From positions 62,001 to 126,000 of the forward strand of contig NZ_CAJJWO010000003.1 of assembly GCF_905196875.1 (NCBI RefSeq): 64,000 nucleotides of DNA, in the 5' to 3' direction. Under the pieces are notes generated by a model. The model did no database searches, was not told the origin of the DNA, and saw nothing but the letters and a program-made list of their open reading frames with translations. The translations under genes were made by a program, and so were the position numbers. Of this stretch, positions 1 to 9,100 are shown in pieces (positions within the stretch are counted from its first letter, which is position 1; each line of letters starts with the position of its first letter). The stretch is from an uncultured Parabacteroides sp. Lineage in GTDB: Bacteria > Bacteroidota > Bacteroidia > Bacteroidales > Tannerellaceae.

Positions 1-390
1 ATTACGGATGTGAAAGATAGTTGGTCACCGGAAAATCCGAATTCAGATCTTCCGAAGTTCTACTATGCGGATCAGCTGGTTAAGAAGAATATAACGCGTT
101 CTAATAATGCAAATCCTAATATTAATAATAATAACTCAAGTTTTTATGAAAAGGGTGATTATCTGGCGTTAAGAGAGATCACTCTGAGTTATCGCTTACC
201 GAGGCGAATTATTGAAAAAGCAACGTTGAGTGATGCATCAATATATATTACCGGTCAGAACCTTTTCTACATAACCGGTTATGAAGGGATGTCTCCTGAA
301 CCAGCCATCAAAAAGGATAATGCGGGTGTAGATGAGGGTAGATATCCTATGCCTCGTACAATCTTGCTGGGGGTATCAGTCTCATTTTGA
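1..390 (+). CDS. SusC-like TonB-dependent outer-membrane transporter, C-terminal fragment
   Basis: The reading frame is open from the first base and ends at TGA 388-390, so this is the last ~129 residues of a gene that starts outside the window. The visible part has the usual SusC ending: a SWSPENPNSDLP segment, a 'YLALREITLSYRLPRRI' strand, 'YITGQNLFYITGY', then 'YPMPRTILLGVSVSF' with a terminal aromatic residue, typical of the last outer-membrane beta-strand. By family it is the channel of a SusC/SusD glycan importer. It lies 38 bp upstream of a susD gene and belongs to the same operon. Its substrate cannot be read from this fragment; the downstream GH29 fucosidase suggests a fucosylated glycan (inference). 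Confidence 0.95.
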   Translation: MTDVKDSWSPENPNSDLPKFYYADQLVKKNITRSNNANPNINNNNSSFYEKGDYLALREITLSYRLPRRIIEKATLSDASIYITGQNLFYITGYEGMSPEPAIKKDNAGVDEGRYPMPRTILLGVSVSF

Positions 391-428
391 TGTATGTTGA
401 AATTGTATAATTATAAATAAAGACTCAG

Positions 429-1967
429 ATGAAAAAAATAGCAATATCTTTTATATTTGTTACCTCTTTACTCTCATTAGGGGGATGTACATCTTTGGAT
501 GTAACGCCGGTAAGTTCTATTACCGATAATAATTATTGGAAAACTCCAGATCATTTTGAAGCATTTATGAATGGTCTGCATACTCGTTTTAGAGAAGGTT
601 CATTCAATTATTTCTTATTAGGGGAAGCTCGTAGTGATGTATTCGGTGATCAGCCGTTTGGTGGAGAAGCCTCACAGGGAATGGAACGTTTACCTTATAA
701 TACGCTGAATGAAGAAAATCCTATTATTTCTAATTATGGTAAGTTTTATGAGAATATCAATCAGTTAAACCTGATGATTTATAAAATACTTAATACGGAT
801 AAGCTGACAGAAGCCGCCGGTAATTACTATTTGGGACAGGCCTACGGTATGCGTGCTTATTATTATTTCCATTTACTGCGTAGTTGGGGAGATGTCATAA
901 TAACGACAGAGCCTACAGGAGAGTTGGATTGGTCGAATCTGGCAAAAGCGGCTTCGCCGGCAGAAGATGTCATGAAGTTTATTAAAAATGATATTGATGA
1001 ATCGGTAAAAAGCTTTGGCTCTGATTATACGATTAAAGGTCGTAAAGCTTTTTGGTCAAAGGCTGCCACATTGATGTTGAAAGGTGAAGTATATCTTTGG
1101 TCGGCTAAGCAAATGGGAGGCGGAACCGGTGATGCCAACATAGCCAAAGCTGCTTTGACTGATATTCAGCAGAATGTTCCTGATTTGGGCTTAATGGAAA
1201 ACTACAAAGATGTTTTTGCTTATACCCAGAAGGGAAATAAGGAAATTATCTTTGCTATGCGTAGTGAATTGAAAGAGTTTGATATGTGGAATGGCTCCTT
1301 TAGTGGAAATCTACTTCCTTATGCGGCAACTTTGGCTACTTATTATGATGCCTCTACAGGAGAGAAGTTTGATATATCTAAAGAAAATTTGTCCGGATTA
1401 ATGCGTTTAGGTATCAAGAAAACCAATTTAGCACGTTTTGATGATAAAGATAGTCGTAAACGGGTCAGTTTGAATGGTGCTTATAATAAACTGGAAGATG
1501 GTTCTTTGGATCTTATAGGAGTTTACTGCTATAAATACCAGGGAACACAAGATGCAGGTAGCACACGTTCTAATGTCGATGATTATCCGATTTATCGATA
1601 TGCAGATCTTTTGCTTTTATTGGCAGAAGCAAAAGTAATGTTGGGAGAGAATCCTGCAGATGAAATTAACCAGATAAGACGGCGGGCTTATGGTGAAAAT
1701 TATGATGAAGCGACTATCGGCTTTCCGAACCAGGCAATAGATAAGGATGTCAATGAGGCTTTATTGGAAGAGCGTTTTAAAGAATTTTTGATAGAAGGGA
1801 AACGTTGGTATGATCTAAGACGCTTTGGTAGCGAATATATTTTCAAATATACGCTGGCTGAATCCGGTAATGAGAAAAAGTTGTTATGGCCGATAGATAA
1901 AACTACTTTGACCAATAATACGGCTTTGAAGCAGACTCCGGGATATGAAACCTCTGGTAGCAAATAA
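429..1967 (+). CDS. SusD-like glycan-binding outer-membrane lipoprotein
   Basis: This 512-residue protein starts with a lipoprotein signal peptide ending in the lipobox LGGC, with the acylated Cys near residue 20. The SusD hallmarks follow: 'YWKTPDHFEAFMNGLHTRFR' near the N-terminus, alpha-helical repeats with 'AYGMRAYYYFHLLRSWGDV' around residues 137-156, and the RagB/SusD C-terminal block 'YRYADLLLLLAEAKVMLGE' then 'INQIRRRAYG', 'LLEERFKEFLIEGKRWYDLRR', 'LLWPID' and 'QTPGY'. It sits on the cell surface as the lid of the adjacent SusC channel and binds oligosaccharides. The gap to the upstream susC is 38 bp. A hairpin lies about 30 bp after the stop codon, before the GH29 gene. Confidence 0.96.
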   Translation: MKKIAISFIFVTSLLSLGGCTSLDVTPVSSITDNNYWKTPDHFEAFMNGLHTRFREGSFNYFLLGEARSDVFGDQPFGGEASQGMERLPYNTLNEENPIISNYGKFYENINQLNLMIYKILNTDKLTEAAGNYYLGQAYGMRAYYYFHLLRSWGDVIITTEPTGELDWSNLAKAASPAEDVMKFIKNDIDESVKSFGSDYTIKGRKAFWSKAATLMLKGEVYLWSAKQMGGGTGDANIAKAALTDIQQNVPDLGLMENYKDVFAYTQKGNKEIIFAMRSELKEFDMWNGSFSGNLLPYAATLATYYDASTGEKFDISKENLSGLMRLGIKKTNLARFDDKDSRKRVSLNGAYNKLEDGSLDLIGVYCYKYQGTQDAGSTRSNVDDYPIYRYADLLLLLAEAKVMLGENPADEINQIRRRAYGENYDEATIGFPNQAIDKDVNEALLEERFKEFLIEGKRWYDLRRFGSEYIFKYTLAESGNEKKLLWPIDKTTLTNNTALKQTPGYETSGSK

Positions 1968-1999
1968 TTTAGTGATAAGTGTAATTGATTTATAAAATT

Positions 2000-2023
2000 A
2001 GGGATGTCTGTACAGGCATCCCT
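2000..2023 (+). terminator. hairpin after susD (PUL A)
   Basis: AGGGATG (2000-2006) pairs perfectly with CATCCCT (2017-2023), with further pairing possible inside the loop. It is followed by GAATTTTCT, a weak U-rich stretch. It lies between susD and the fucosidase gene, so it may act as a partial terminator or a 3' stabiliser of the susCD message. Similar hairpins follow three other susD genes in the window. Confidence 0.55.
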
Positions 2024-2057
2024 GAATTTTCTATTCAAGTTTTTAAGAAGATTATCT

Positions 2058-3557
2058 ATGTATAGATTTATAAAGAAAATAAGGCGGATTGGTTTTTCCA
2101 TCGTCTTTGGTTTGACGACAATTACTGCTTTTACTCAACAAAGTTATAAGCCGGATTGGAGTTCTATTGATAGTAGGCCTGTCCCTGCTTGGTTTGAAGA
2201 TGCTAAACTGGGGATTTTTATACACTGGGGATTATATTCTGTGCCTGCCTGGTCGCCTAAAGGTACTTATTCGGAATGGTACAAATATTGGCTGGATAAC
2301 AAAAAGTTATTCGGAAACGGGGATTTTACGGGTACTGAAATATATGACTACCATGTAAAGACATATGGTAAAGATTTTACGTATGCCGACTTTGCCCCAA
2401 TGTTTAAAGCTCAGGATTATAATGCCGATGAATGGGCCGAACTGTTTGAGAAGGCCGGAGCTAAATATGCCGTGTTGACTACAAAACATCATGACGGATT
2501 CGCTTTATGGCCTAATAAAGAAGCCTCCCGCGACTATGGAAGGCCTTGGAACAGTATGGAGATTGGAGCGAAAAGAGACTTAGTCGGAGAATATGTCGAA
2601 GCTCTTAGAAAAACCGACATTAAAGTTGGTTGTTATTTTTCCTGCCGGGAGTGGGATAATCCTTTGTATTACCCTGAAACAATGGATATTTTTGTCGACC
2701 GGCATTTCTATCCGCAATTGAAGGATTTGATAAATCGTTACCAGCCGGATCTTTTGTGGTCTGACGGCCCCGACGATATTAGCGATACTATTTGGAAAAC
2801 AAAAGAGTTTTTATCCTGGTTGTATTCCGAATCTATCGTGAAAGACAGCATCGTAGTCAATGACAGATGGGCTAAGTTCTCGGATGGCAAAAAGCATGGC
2901 GATTATTATACGCGCGAATACAGTGCCAATGACGCCGTGTTCGACAAGCCTTGGGAAGAATGTCGTGGCATGGGTTTCTCGTTTGGATATAATCAGAATG
3001 AGGATTTATCCGATTATTCAACCCCTCAGGCATTGGTGCTGACTTTGGTCAATATTGTAAGTAAGGGAGGTAATTTACTTCTGGATATCGGACCGACTGC
3101 CAATGGAAAAATTCCTCCGATTATGCAGGAACGTTTGCTACAGATGGGAGATTGGCTACAGGTAAACGGAGAAGCTATTTATGGAACACGCAGATGGAGA
3201 AAGACAACTCAATGGTCTGATGGAGACAGAAGCTGGAAATATAAAGGAAAGTATTATGTAAGCGGAAATGCGATACTCAAACAAACAGTTGATCCTGATC
3301 CGGGTTATGCCGTACAGGAGGTCTTCTTTACATCAAAAGATAAGAATGTATATGCTATTTTGCCCAAATATTCCCAACAGATCCTTTTGAAGGATATCCA
3401 TACTACATCTAAAACAAAAATATCTTTGCTGGGCTGTGACAAGGAAGTAAAATGGACAAAAAAAAGCAATGATATTCAAATAACAATGCCATCATTAACT
3501 TTCGACGAGCTTCCGTGTAATTATGCATGGACTCTTAAGCTGGAAGCTGTAAAGTAA
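2058..3557 (+). CDS. GH29 family alpha-L-fucosidase, secreted
   Basis: About 499 residues. I chose the ATG at 2058 because it gives a proper signal peptide (basic MYRFIKKIRR, then a hydrophobic stretch ending near FTQQ); the frame is open back to 2004, but the extra residues do not suit a leader. GH29 motifs are clear: 'WFEDAKLGIFIHWGLYSVP', 'YAVLTTKHHDGFALWPN' and 'QPDLLWSDGP', where Asp236 sits at the family's nucleophile position. 'GGNLLLDIGPTANGKIPP' closes the barrel and a beta-sandwich follows to the end. By family it hydrolyses terminal alpha-L-fucosyl residues with retention, here in the periplasm or at the surface. It is the last gene of PUL A and converges on nadB across a strong terminator. 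The exact linkage preference cannot be told from sequence. Confidence 0.95.
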   Translation: MYRFIKKIRRIGFSIVFGLTTITAFTQQSYKPDWSSIDSRPVPAWFEDAKLGIFIHWGLYSVPAWSPKGTYSEWYKYWLDNKKLFGNGDFTGTEIYDYHVKTYGKDFTYADFAPMFKAQDYNADEWAELFEKAGAKYAVLTTKHHDGFALWPNKEASRDYGRPWNSMEIGAKRDLVGEYVEALRKTDIKVGCYFSCREWDNPLYYPETMDIFVDRHFYPQLKDLINRYQPDLLWSDGPDDISDTIWKTKEFLSWLYSESIVKDSIVVNDRWAKFSDGKKHGDYYTREYSANDAVFDKPWEECRGMGFSFGYNQNEDLSDYSTPQALVLTLVNIVSKGGNLLLDIGPTANGKIPPIMQERLLQMGDWLQVNGEAIYGTRRWRKTTQWSDGDRSWKYKGKYYVSGNAILKQTVDPDPGYAVQEVFFTSKDKNVYAILPKYSQQILLKDIHTTSKTKISLLGCDKEVKWTKKSNDIQITMPSLTFDELPCNYAWTLKLEAVK

Positions 3558-3575
3558 TATAAAGAATAAAAGAAT

Positions 3576-3629
3576 GTGTGCCCTATTTTAGAAATTATTT
3601 TGCTTCAAAAGTAGGGCACACCTTTTTTC
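3576..3629. terminator. intrinsic terminator between GH29 gene and nadB
   Basis: GTGTGCCCTA (from 3576) pairs with TAGGGCACAC (ending 3621), and the stem can extend through TTTT/AAAA on the loop side. CTTTTTTCTTT follows on the plus strand. It separates two convergent genes and can serve the plus-strand PUL A transcript; the A-rich left flank may also help the minus-strand nadB transcript. Confidence 0.85.
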
Positions 3630-3630
3630 T

Positions 3631-5199
3631 TTATTTCTTTACCGGCGGATAATCCAGCGTATAATGTAATCCCCGGCTTTCTTTCCGTTCTATCGCCTGT
3701 CGCATGATCAGATAACCGACATTAATCATATTACGCAGCTCACAAATATCTTTGGAGGCAACCGAGCGTTTGAACAAACTTTCCGTTTCTTCGTAGATGA
3801 TGTCCAGGCGATCCCAGGCACGTTTCAGACGCAGGTCGGAACGGACGATACCTACATACGTACTCATAATCTGGCCGACTTCTTTGACACTTTGGGTAAT
3901 CAATACCATTTCTTCCAGGGAGGTTGTGCCTTCGTCGTTCCATTCAGGTATGTTTTCCTGGTAATCCAGCGAATCGATAATGCTCAGGCTATGTTTGGCA
4001 GCTGCATCGGCATAAACAACCGCTTCGATCAGCGAGTTGGAAGCCAGGCGGTTGCCACCATGTAAACCGGTGCAGGAACATTCGCCGACGGCGTACAAAC
4101 GGTCGATAGACGAACGGGCGTCGAGGTCGACCTGGATACCTCCGCAAAGATAATGGGCGGCCGGAGCTACCGGTATATAATCTTTTGTAATATCGATACC
4201 CAGACTCAGGCATTTCTCGTAGATGTTCGGGAAATGTTTTTTTGTTTCCTCCGGATCTTTATGCGTAACATCCAGATAAACATGATCGTCGCCGCGGGTA
4301 TCCATTTCGTTCTTAATAGCACGTGCCACGATATCGCGCGGAGCCAGCGAGAGACGTTTGTCATATTTCTGCATAAATTCCTTGCCGTCTTTCGTGCGAA
4401 GCACGCCACCATAACCGCGCATTGCTTCGGTGATCAGGAAAGACGGACGATCGCCCGGATGATATAATGCGGTGGGATGAAACTGTACGAACTCCATGTC
4501 TTTTACCGTCCCTTTGGCACGGTAAACCATCGCAATACCGTCGCCGGTAGCTACCAGCGGATTGGTGGTTGTCTGGTAAACGGCGCCGACACCTCCTGTT
4601 GCAATCAGCGTAACCTTTGACAGGAATGTATCGATTCGTCCGTTCGGCTCCATGATATATGCGCCGTAACATTCGATGTCAGGCGTCTGGCGGGTAACGG
4701 TCACCCCCAGATGGTGCTGTGTCAGTATTTCGATGGCGAAATGATTCTCAAATACAGTGATGTTAGGGTGCTTTTGGATAGCCTGAATCAGACTGTCTTG
4801 TATTTCGGCACCTGTGTTGTCTTTATGATGCAGAATGCGGAATTCGGAATGACCTCCTTCGCGATGCAGGTCGAAGTTCCCTTTCTCATCCTTATCGAAG
4901 TCTACACCCCAGCTGATCAGTTCTTTAATTTGTTGAGGGGCGTCGCGCACTACTTTTTCTACTGCGCCGCGGTCGCTGAGCCAGTCGCCCGCTATCATTG
5001 TATCTTCAATATGCTTGTCGAAGTTGTCAACGATCAGGTTTGTTACCGAGGCGATACCTCCTTGTGCAAAATAAGTGTTGGCTTCTTCCAGATTAGTTTT
5101 GCATACCAGGGCTACTTTTCCTTTATTGGCTACTTTTAGAGCGAAACTCATTCCTGCAATACCGGAACCTATCACTAAGAAATCGAATCTTTGTACCAT
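3631..5199 (-). CDS. nadB: L-aspartate oxidase
   Basis: This 522-residue flavoprotein catalyses the first step of de novo NAD synthesis, L-aspartate to iminoaspartate, using FAD in the cytoplasm. It begins with the Rossmann FAD motif 'FLVIGSGIAGMSFALKVA'. It then has 'EANTYFAQGGIASV', 'REGGHSEFRILHHKDNTGAEIQ', 'DMEFVQFHPTALY', 'LITEAMRGYGGVLR', 'APRDIVARAI', and 'PAAHYLCGGIQVDLDARSSIDRLYAVGE', all typical of NadB rather than of succinate dehydrogenase or fumarate reductase. The C-terminal helical domain ends with 'MRQAIERKESRGLHYTLDYP'. Length and motifs are complete. NadA and NadC genes are not in the window. Confidence 0.95.
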   Translation of the reverse strand: MVQRFDFLVIGSGIAGMSFALKVANKGKVALVCKTNLEEANTYFAQGGIASVTNLIVDNFDKHIEDTMIAGDWLSDRGAVEKVVRDAPQQIKELISWGVDFDKDEKGNFDLHREGGHSEFRILHHKDNTGAEIQDSLIQAIQKHPNITVFENHFAIEILTQHHLGVTVTRQTPDIECYGAYIMEPNGRIDTFLSKVTLIATGGVGAVYQTTTNPLVATGDGIAMVYRAKGTVKDMEFVQFHPTALYHPGDRPSFLITEAMRGYGGVLRTKDGKEFMQKYDKRLSLAPRDIVARAIKNEMDTRGDDHVYLDVTHKDPEETKKHFPNIYEKCLSLGIDITKDYIPVAPAAHYLCGGIQVDLDARSSIDRLYAVGECSCTGLHGGNRLASNSLIEAVVYADAAAKHSLSIIDSLDYQENIPEWNDEGTTSLEEMVLITQSVKEVGQIMSTYVGIVRSDLRLKRAWDRLDIIYEETESLFKRSVASKDICELRNMINVGYLIMRQAIERKESRGLHYTLDYPPVKK

Positions 5200-5221
5200 A
5201 AGACATTACTGTTTAGAGCGC

Positions 5222-5229
5222 CAAAGTTA
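5222..5229 (-). promoter_or_regulatory. Bacteroidales -7 promoter element for nadB
   Basis: CAAAGTTA on the plus strand reads TAACTTTG on the minus strand, a perfect TAnnTTTG box, 22 bp upstream of the nadB start codon. I see no good -33 TTG at the right distance, so only the -7 box is supported. Confidence 0.5.
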
Positions 5230-5400
5230 GGAATTAACTTTTATGGTTGTACTATTCCCGGCTGCCTTTCGGTTAAAAAGTCCGGAAATACTTATTCTTT
5301 TGCTATTTTTAAAAGAAAAGCCATAAACATTCGAAGGCTTCCCCTGTTTTAACTACGCATTGGATATCCGGCTTATTATTAATACTTAAACGTTATAAAA

Positions 5401-6096
5401 ATGAAATCTAAAGTTTTACTGTTAGCTTTAGCCTCTATGTTGGCAGGCGGGGCTATGGCACAAGATTGTACATTCTTTTTCCCTACGACAAAAGGTACTC
5501 AGCTGGTGAAAAAGAGTTATGATGGAAAAGGCAACCTGTCGGGCGTGATGACTTATGTGGTGGATGAAGTGGAAAACAACCAATCCGGTCTGGAAGTCGA
5601 CGCTGCCTATGTATTCACCAATAATAGCGGAACAGTTATCGATAAAGGCGAGCTGGAAGCTTTTTGCCAGGATGGCGAATTCTTTATGGATATGAAAGAA
5701 GTCCTAACCAATCCGTCTTTTGTTTCTACAACCAATACCGCACTGGCTGCTACCGACGCTGTGATTAATTATCCGAGCGTATCGAAAGGAGCTTCTTCCG
5801 GCGATGTCTATTTCGATGATGCAGTGATTAATATTTATTCGAAGAAAAATCGTAAAGATAGAAAGAACATCTCCATTTATGATCGTGAGTATGTAACGAC
5901 AGAAGAAGTTACGACTCCGGCCGGTACTTTCGACTGTACGAAAGTCAAATTCAAAATCAAATCACGTTCCCCGAAAGAAACGATCGAAGGTTATGGATAC
6001 GAATGGTATGCTCCTAATATCGGAGTGGTACGTACCGAGCAATACAATAATAATAATGTGTTGCAATCTTATTCTGTACTTGAAGAGGTAAAATAA
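5401..6096 (+). CDS. secreted DUF3108-like (TapB-type) protein of unknown function
   Basis: 231 residues with a cleavable signal peptide (MKSKVLLLALASMLAGGAMAQ). The mature part is all-beta, with 'CTFFFPTTKGTQLVKKSYDGKG' at the start and the pattern 'EEVTTPAGTFDCTKVKFKIKS' then 'GYGYEWYAPNIGVVRTEQY' near the end. This resembles DUF3108-like periplasmic beta-clamshell proteins in Bacteroidota, sometimes named TapB. No catalytic motif is visible and the function is unknown. It stands alone between nadB (divergent) and the hybrid regulator (convergent), with its own terminator. Confidence 0.75.
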   Translation: MKSKVLLLALASMLAGGAMAQDCTFFFPTTKGTQLVKKSYDGKGNLSGVMTYVVDEVENNQSGLEVDAAYVFTNNSGTVIDKGELEAFCQDGEFFMDMKEVLTNPSFVSTTNTALAATDAVINYPSVSKGASSGDVYFDDAVINIYSKKNRKDRKNISIYDREYVTTEEVTTPAGTFDCTKVKFKIKSRSPKETIEGYGYEWYAPNIGVVRTEQYNNNNVLQSYSVLEEVK

Positions 6097-6140
6097 GTAA
6101 AATATATTCCTTTTTGGAATTGTTTGACCGGTTTAAGTGG

Positions 6141-6178
6141 ATACGCTGTTGCTGTGAAGCGGCGGCGTATTTTCTTTT
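6141..6178 (+). terminator. intrinsic terminator after the DUF3108-like gene
   Basis: ATACGCTGTTGC (6141-6152) pairs with GCGGCGGCGTAT (6159-6170) over 12 bp including three G-U wobbles, followed by TTTCTTTT. It lies between convergent genes. Confidence 0.75.
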
Positions 6179-6184
6179 CCCCTG

Positions 6185-9100
6185 TTAGCTCTCTTTCCTT
6201 CTGTTTTCTTCTTTAAATTGGGTTGGAGTCATTCCTTTGATTTGTTTAAATATGGTACTGAAATACCGTTGATAAGTGAAACCTACTTCATAAGATATTT
6301 CCGATATGTTCAAATCCGTTTGTATAAGCATCAAAGAGGCTTTCTCTATCCGGATTCTATTGATGTAATCGTTAACGCCCATACCGGTAAGAGCTTTTAC
6401 CTTGTTATATAAGGAAGCACGACTCATGGTCATCTTTTTCATCAGATAGCTTACATCGAGGTCCGGGTTGGCCAGATTATTATCTATCAGTTCATTCATC
6501 TTCGACATGAAATGTTCGTCTACATTGCTGATTGTGGTCTCCTGTGGCAGGAGCAGGGTAGAAGATTCCTTATATTTTTGTTTGATGGCTTCCCGGCTTT
6601 TCAGCAAATTAAGAATGATAGTCAGCAGGAAGTCTAATTCAAACGGTTTCGGGATATAAAAATCCGCACCGAGCTTATATCCTTGTGCAGTACTTTCCTG
6701 GTCGCATTTGGCTGTCAGCAGGATGATGGGGACATGGCTGATTTCAATATCGTTCTTTATATTCTTACAAAGTTCATAGCCGTCCATCCGGGGCATCATA
6801 ACGTCGCTGACGATGATATCCGGTTGTTTGGCTTTCGTTATTTCCAGGGCGGCAAGACCATTTTCTGCAGTATAAACCTGCTTGAATATATCTTTGAACG
6901 AATCTTTCAGGAAAAGCCGGAGTTCATCTTTATCTTCTACGATGAGTAAAGAATATCCGGCACAGGAAATTCCGGTCGCGGACAAGTCTAATGGTATAGA
7001 TAGATTTTCGCTAATCTCTGTTTCCTGTACCTCTTGCTGTCCGGAGTTGGTGCTATCGGTCAATGCGGGTAACTCATAATAGAATGTAGCTCCTCTGTCC
7101 GGATTGTTATATGCACCTATCCGCCCTCCATGCATTTCAATCAATATTTTGGCATAAGATAAACCGATTCCGCTACCACTCTTATTATGTTCACCTTGAT
7201 AAAAACGGTTGAAAAGCTTTTTGGGGTCCACATTTTGCAGACCGATACCCTGGTCTGTGACGGCGACTCTGACATAGTTACCCATTAGTTGGGTCGATAT
7301 TGTTATCTGTGTCTCCGGTTCACTGAATTTGAGGGCGTTCATCAGTATGTTGGAAAAAATAGTCTGGCATTTCCATTCATCGAACCAGATTGAATCAATC
7401 TGAGTATCCAGCTGATATATCAGCTGGATACTCTTTTCCTTTAATTCAGTATTGAAATCTTCGGAGACGGATACTATCCATTTATTTAATGGATGAGGCT
7501 GTTTTTGTAAAGACTTTTGCTCCGTTTTGATACGGTTCAGGTCGAGAACCATGTTAATCAGATTTTTCATTTTTCTCGACTGTTTGTAAATAGTATTTAA
7601 CTGTCCGTGAATAACTTCAAGATTCAGATTCTCATGGCTGGTATCGATAAGTCTTTTCAACGGGGCGTAAATGAGTGTAAGGGGAGTCCTGAGTTCATGG
7701 CTAATATTGACCAGGAACTGTATCTTTTCTTCGTTCATGGCCTGTTCATGTTCTTTCATTTCCCACTTCAGCCGGTTTTCTTTTTTCTTCAGGATAATAT
7801 ATACCGTGATGGAAATGACTCCTATGATTAACAGAATTATGCTGAAAATAAAAAGGTTACTTTTATACCAGGGGGGAGTGATATGGAGTGTGAGTATCTT
7901 TTTGGGCTCGCTCCATATCCCGCTTTTCGTATTGTAGGATGCAATAATCGAATAACTTCCCGGGAGTAATACCGGTAGGTTTAGTTTGTTATTATAAGAT
8001 TCGATGTATTGCTCGTTTGCCCCTTCTATTTTGTAGCGGAACATTGTTTTTCTGAATATATCTTTCTGATTTATATTGAATACGACCGATAGAGATGTAT
8101 AATTCCAGGGAACCGTTATTGACCGTTGAGTTGCATCGAACTCTTTCAGATAAGTGCTTCCGTTGAATAGAATATCGGATAAATCAATTTCCGGTTGAAG
8201 ATCGTCATTATAGGAGATATTCTTATCTATTTTTACCAGTCCGTCGGTTCCTGCCAGGTAGATGTTATTTGTTTTGGACTGTTCCTGGTACATAAACAGG
8301 ATTTCATTCGGTGAAAATCCGTCGGATTCGCTCCAGATAATAAATCTTCCTTCATCGATAACATACGAAAAGAGCATATTCTGTGCACCTATCCAGAGAC
8401 GTTCTTTATCGTCAAGGAAAAGATAAGACACGTTATTGAAAAGCCGGGTATTGATTCGGTGTAATACTTTCTCATTCAGATTGTAATAACTGAGTCCCTG
8501 GTCGCTTCCTATCCAGAGGGTCCCTTTTTTATCATAACAAAGAGTATGGATCGTTTCATTCGGCTCAGTGGTGAATAGAAGGGACAGGCTGTCGTTCTCT
8601 TGTAATGTCTGTAAGACATAATTCTCTTTTATCATGAAAATAAGCGAATCGTCCGCATAGGTCAGGTTCAGTGCTTCCAGGGAGAAATCGGTTTCTTTTG
8701 TTTTTAGGGTAGAGAAGGTCTTTGTCTCAGGATAGTAGATATGTGCACTGAGCGATAAAATATATATTCTGTCGTTGCTGACTTTATGCGCTAGGGGCAT
8801 AAAGCCGTAATAACATTCTTCTGTATTGATCTGGTTGTTGACAATGGTAAATGGAGTGTATTTTCCCGTTTTCTTGTTGAAAACAACTATTCCCTGATTG
8901 AATAACGATACTAGAAGTTCTGTGTCGGATAAGCCGGTGATGGAAGTCACCTTATCGCCGTAGGTGAAGGTGAATTGTTTGAATGTATCGGTAAATGGGT
9001 TGTATACATTGATCCCTCCGCCGTCTGTCCCGATCCATAAAAGACTGTCATTGTCTTCGTACAGGCTGGTAATGGCTTTTTCGCTTAATCCGTTGGTGTT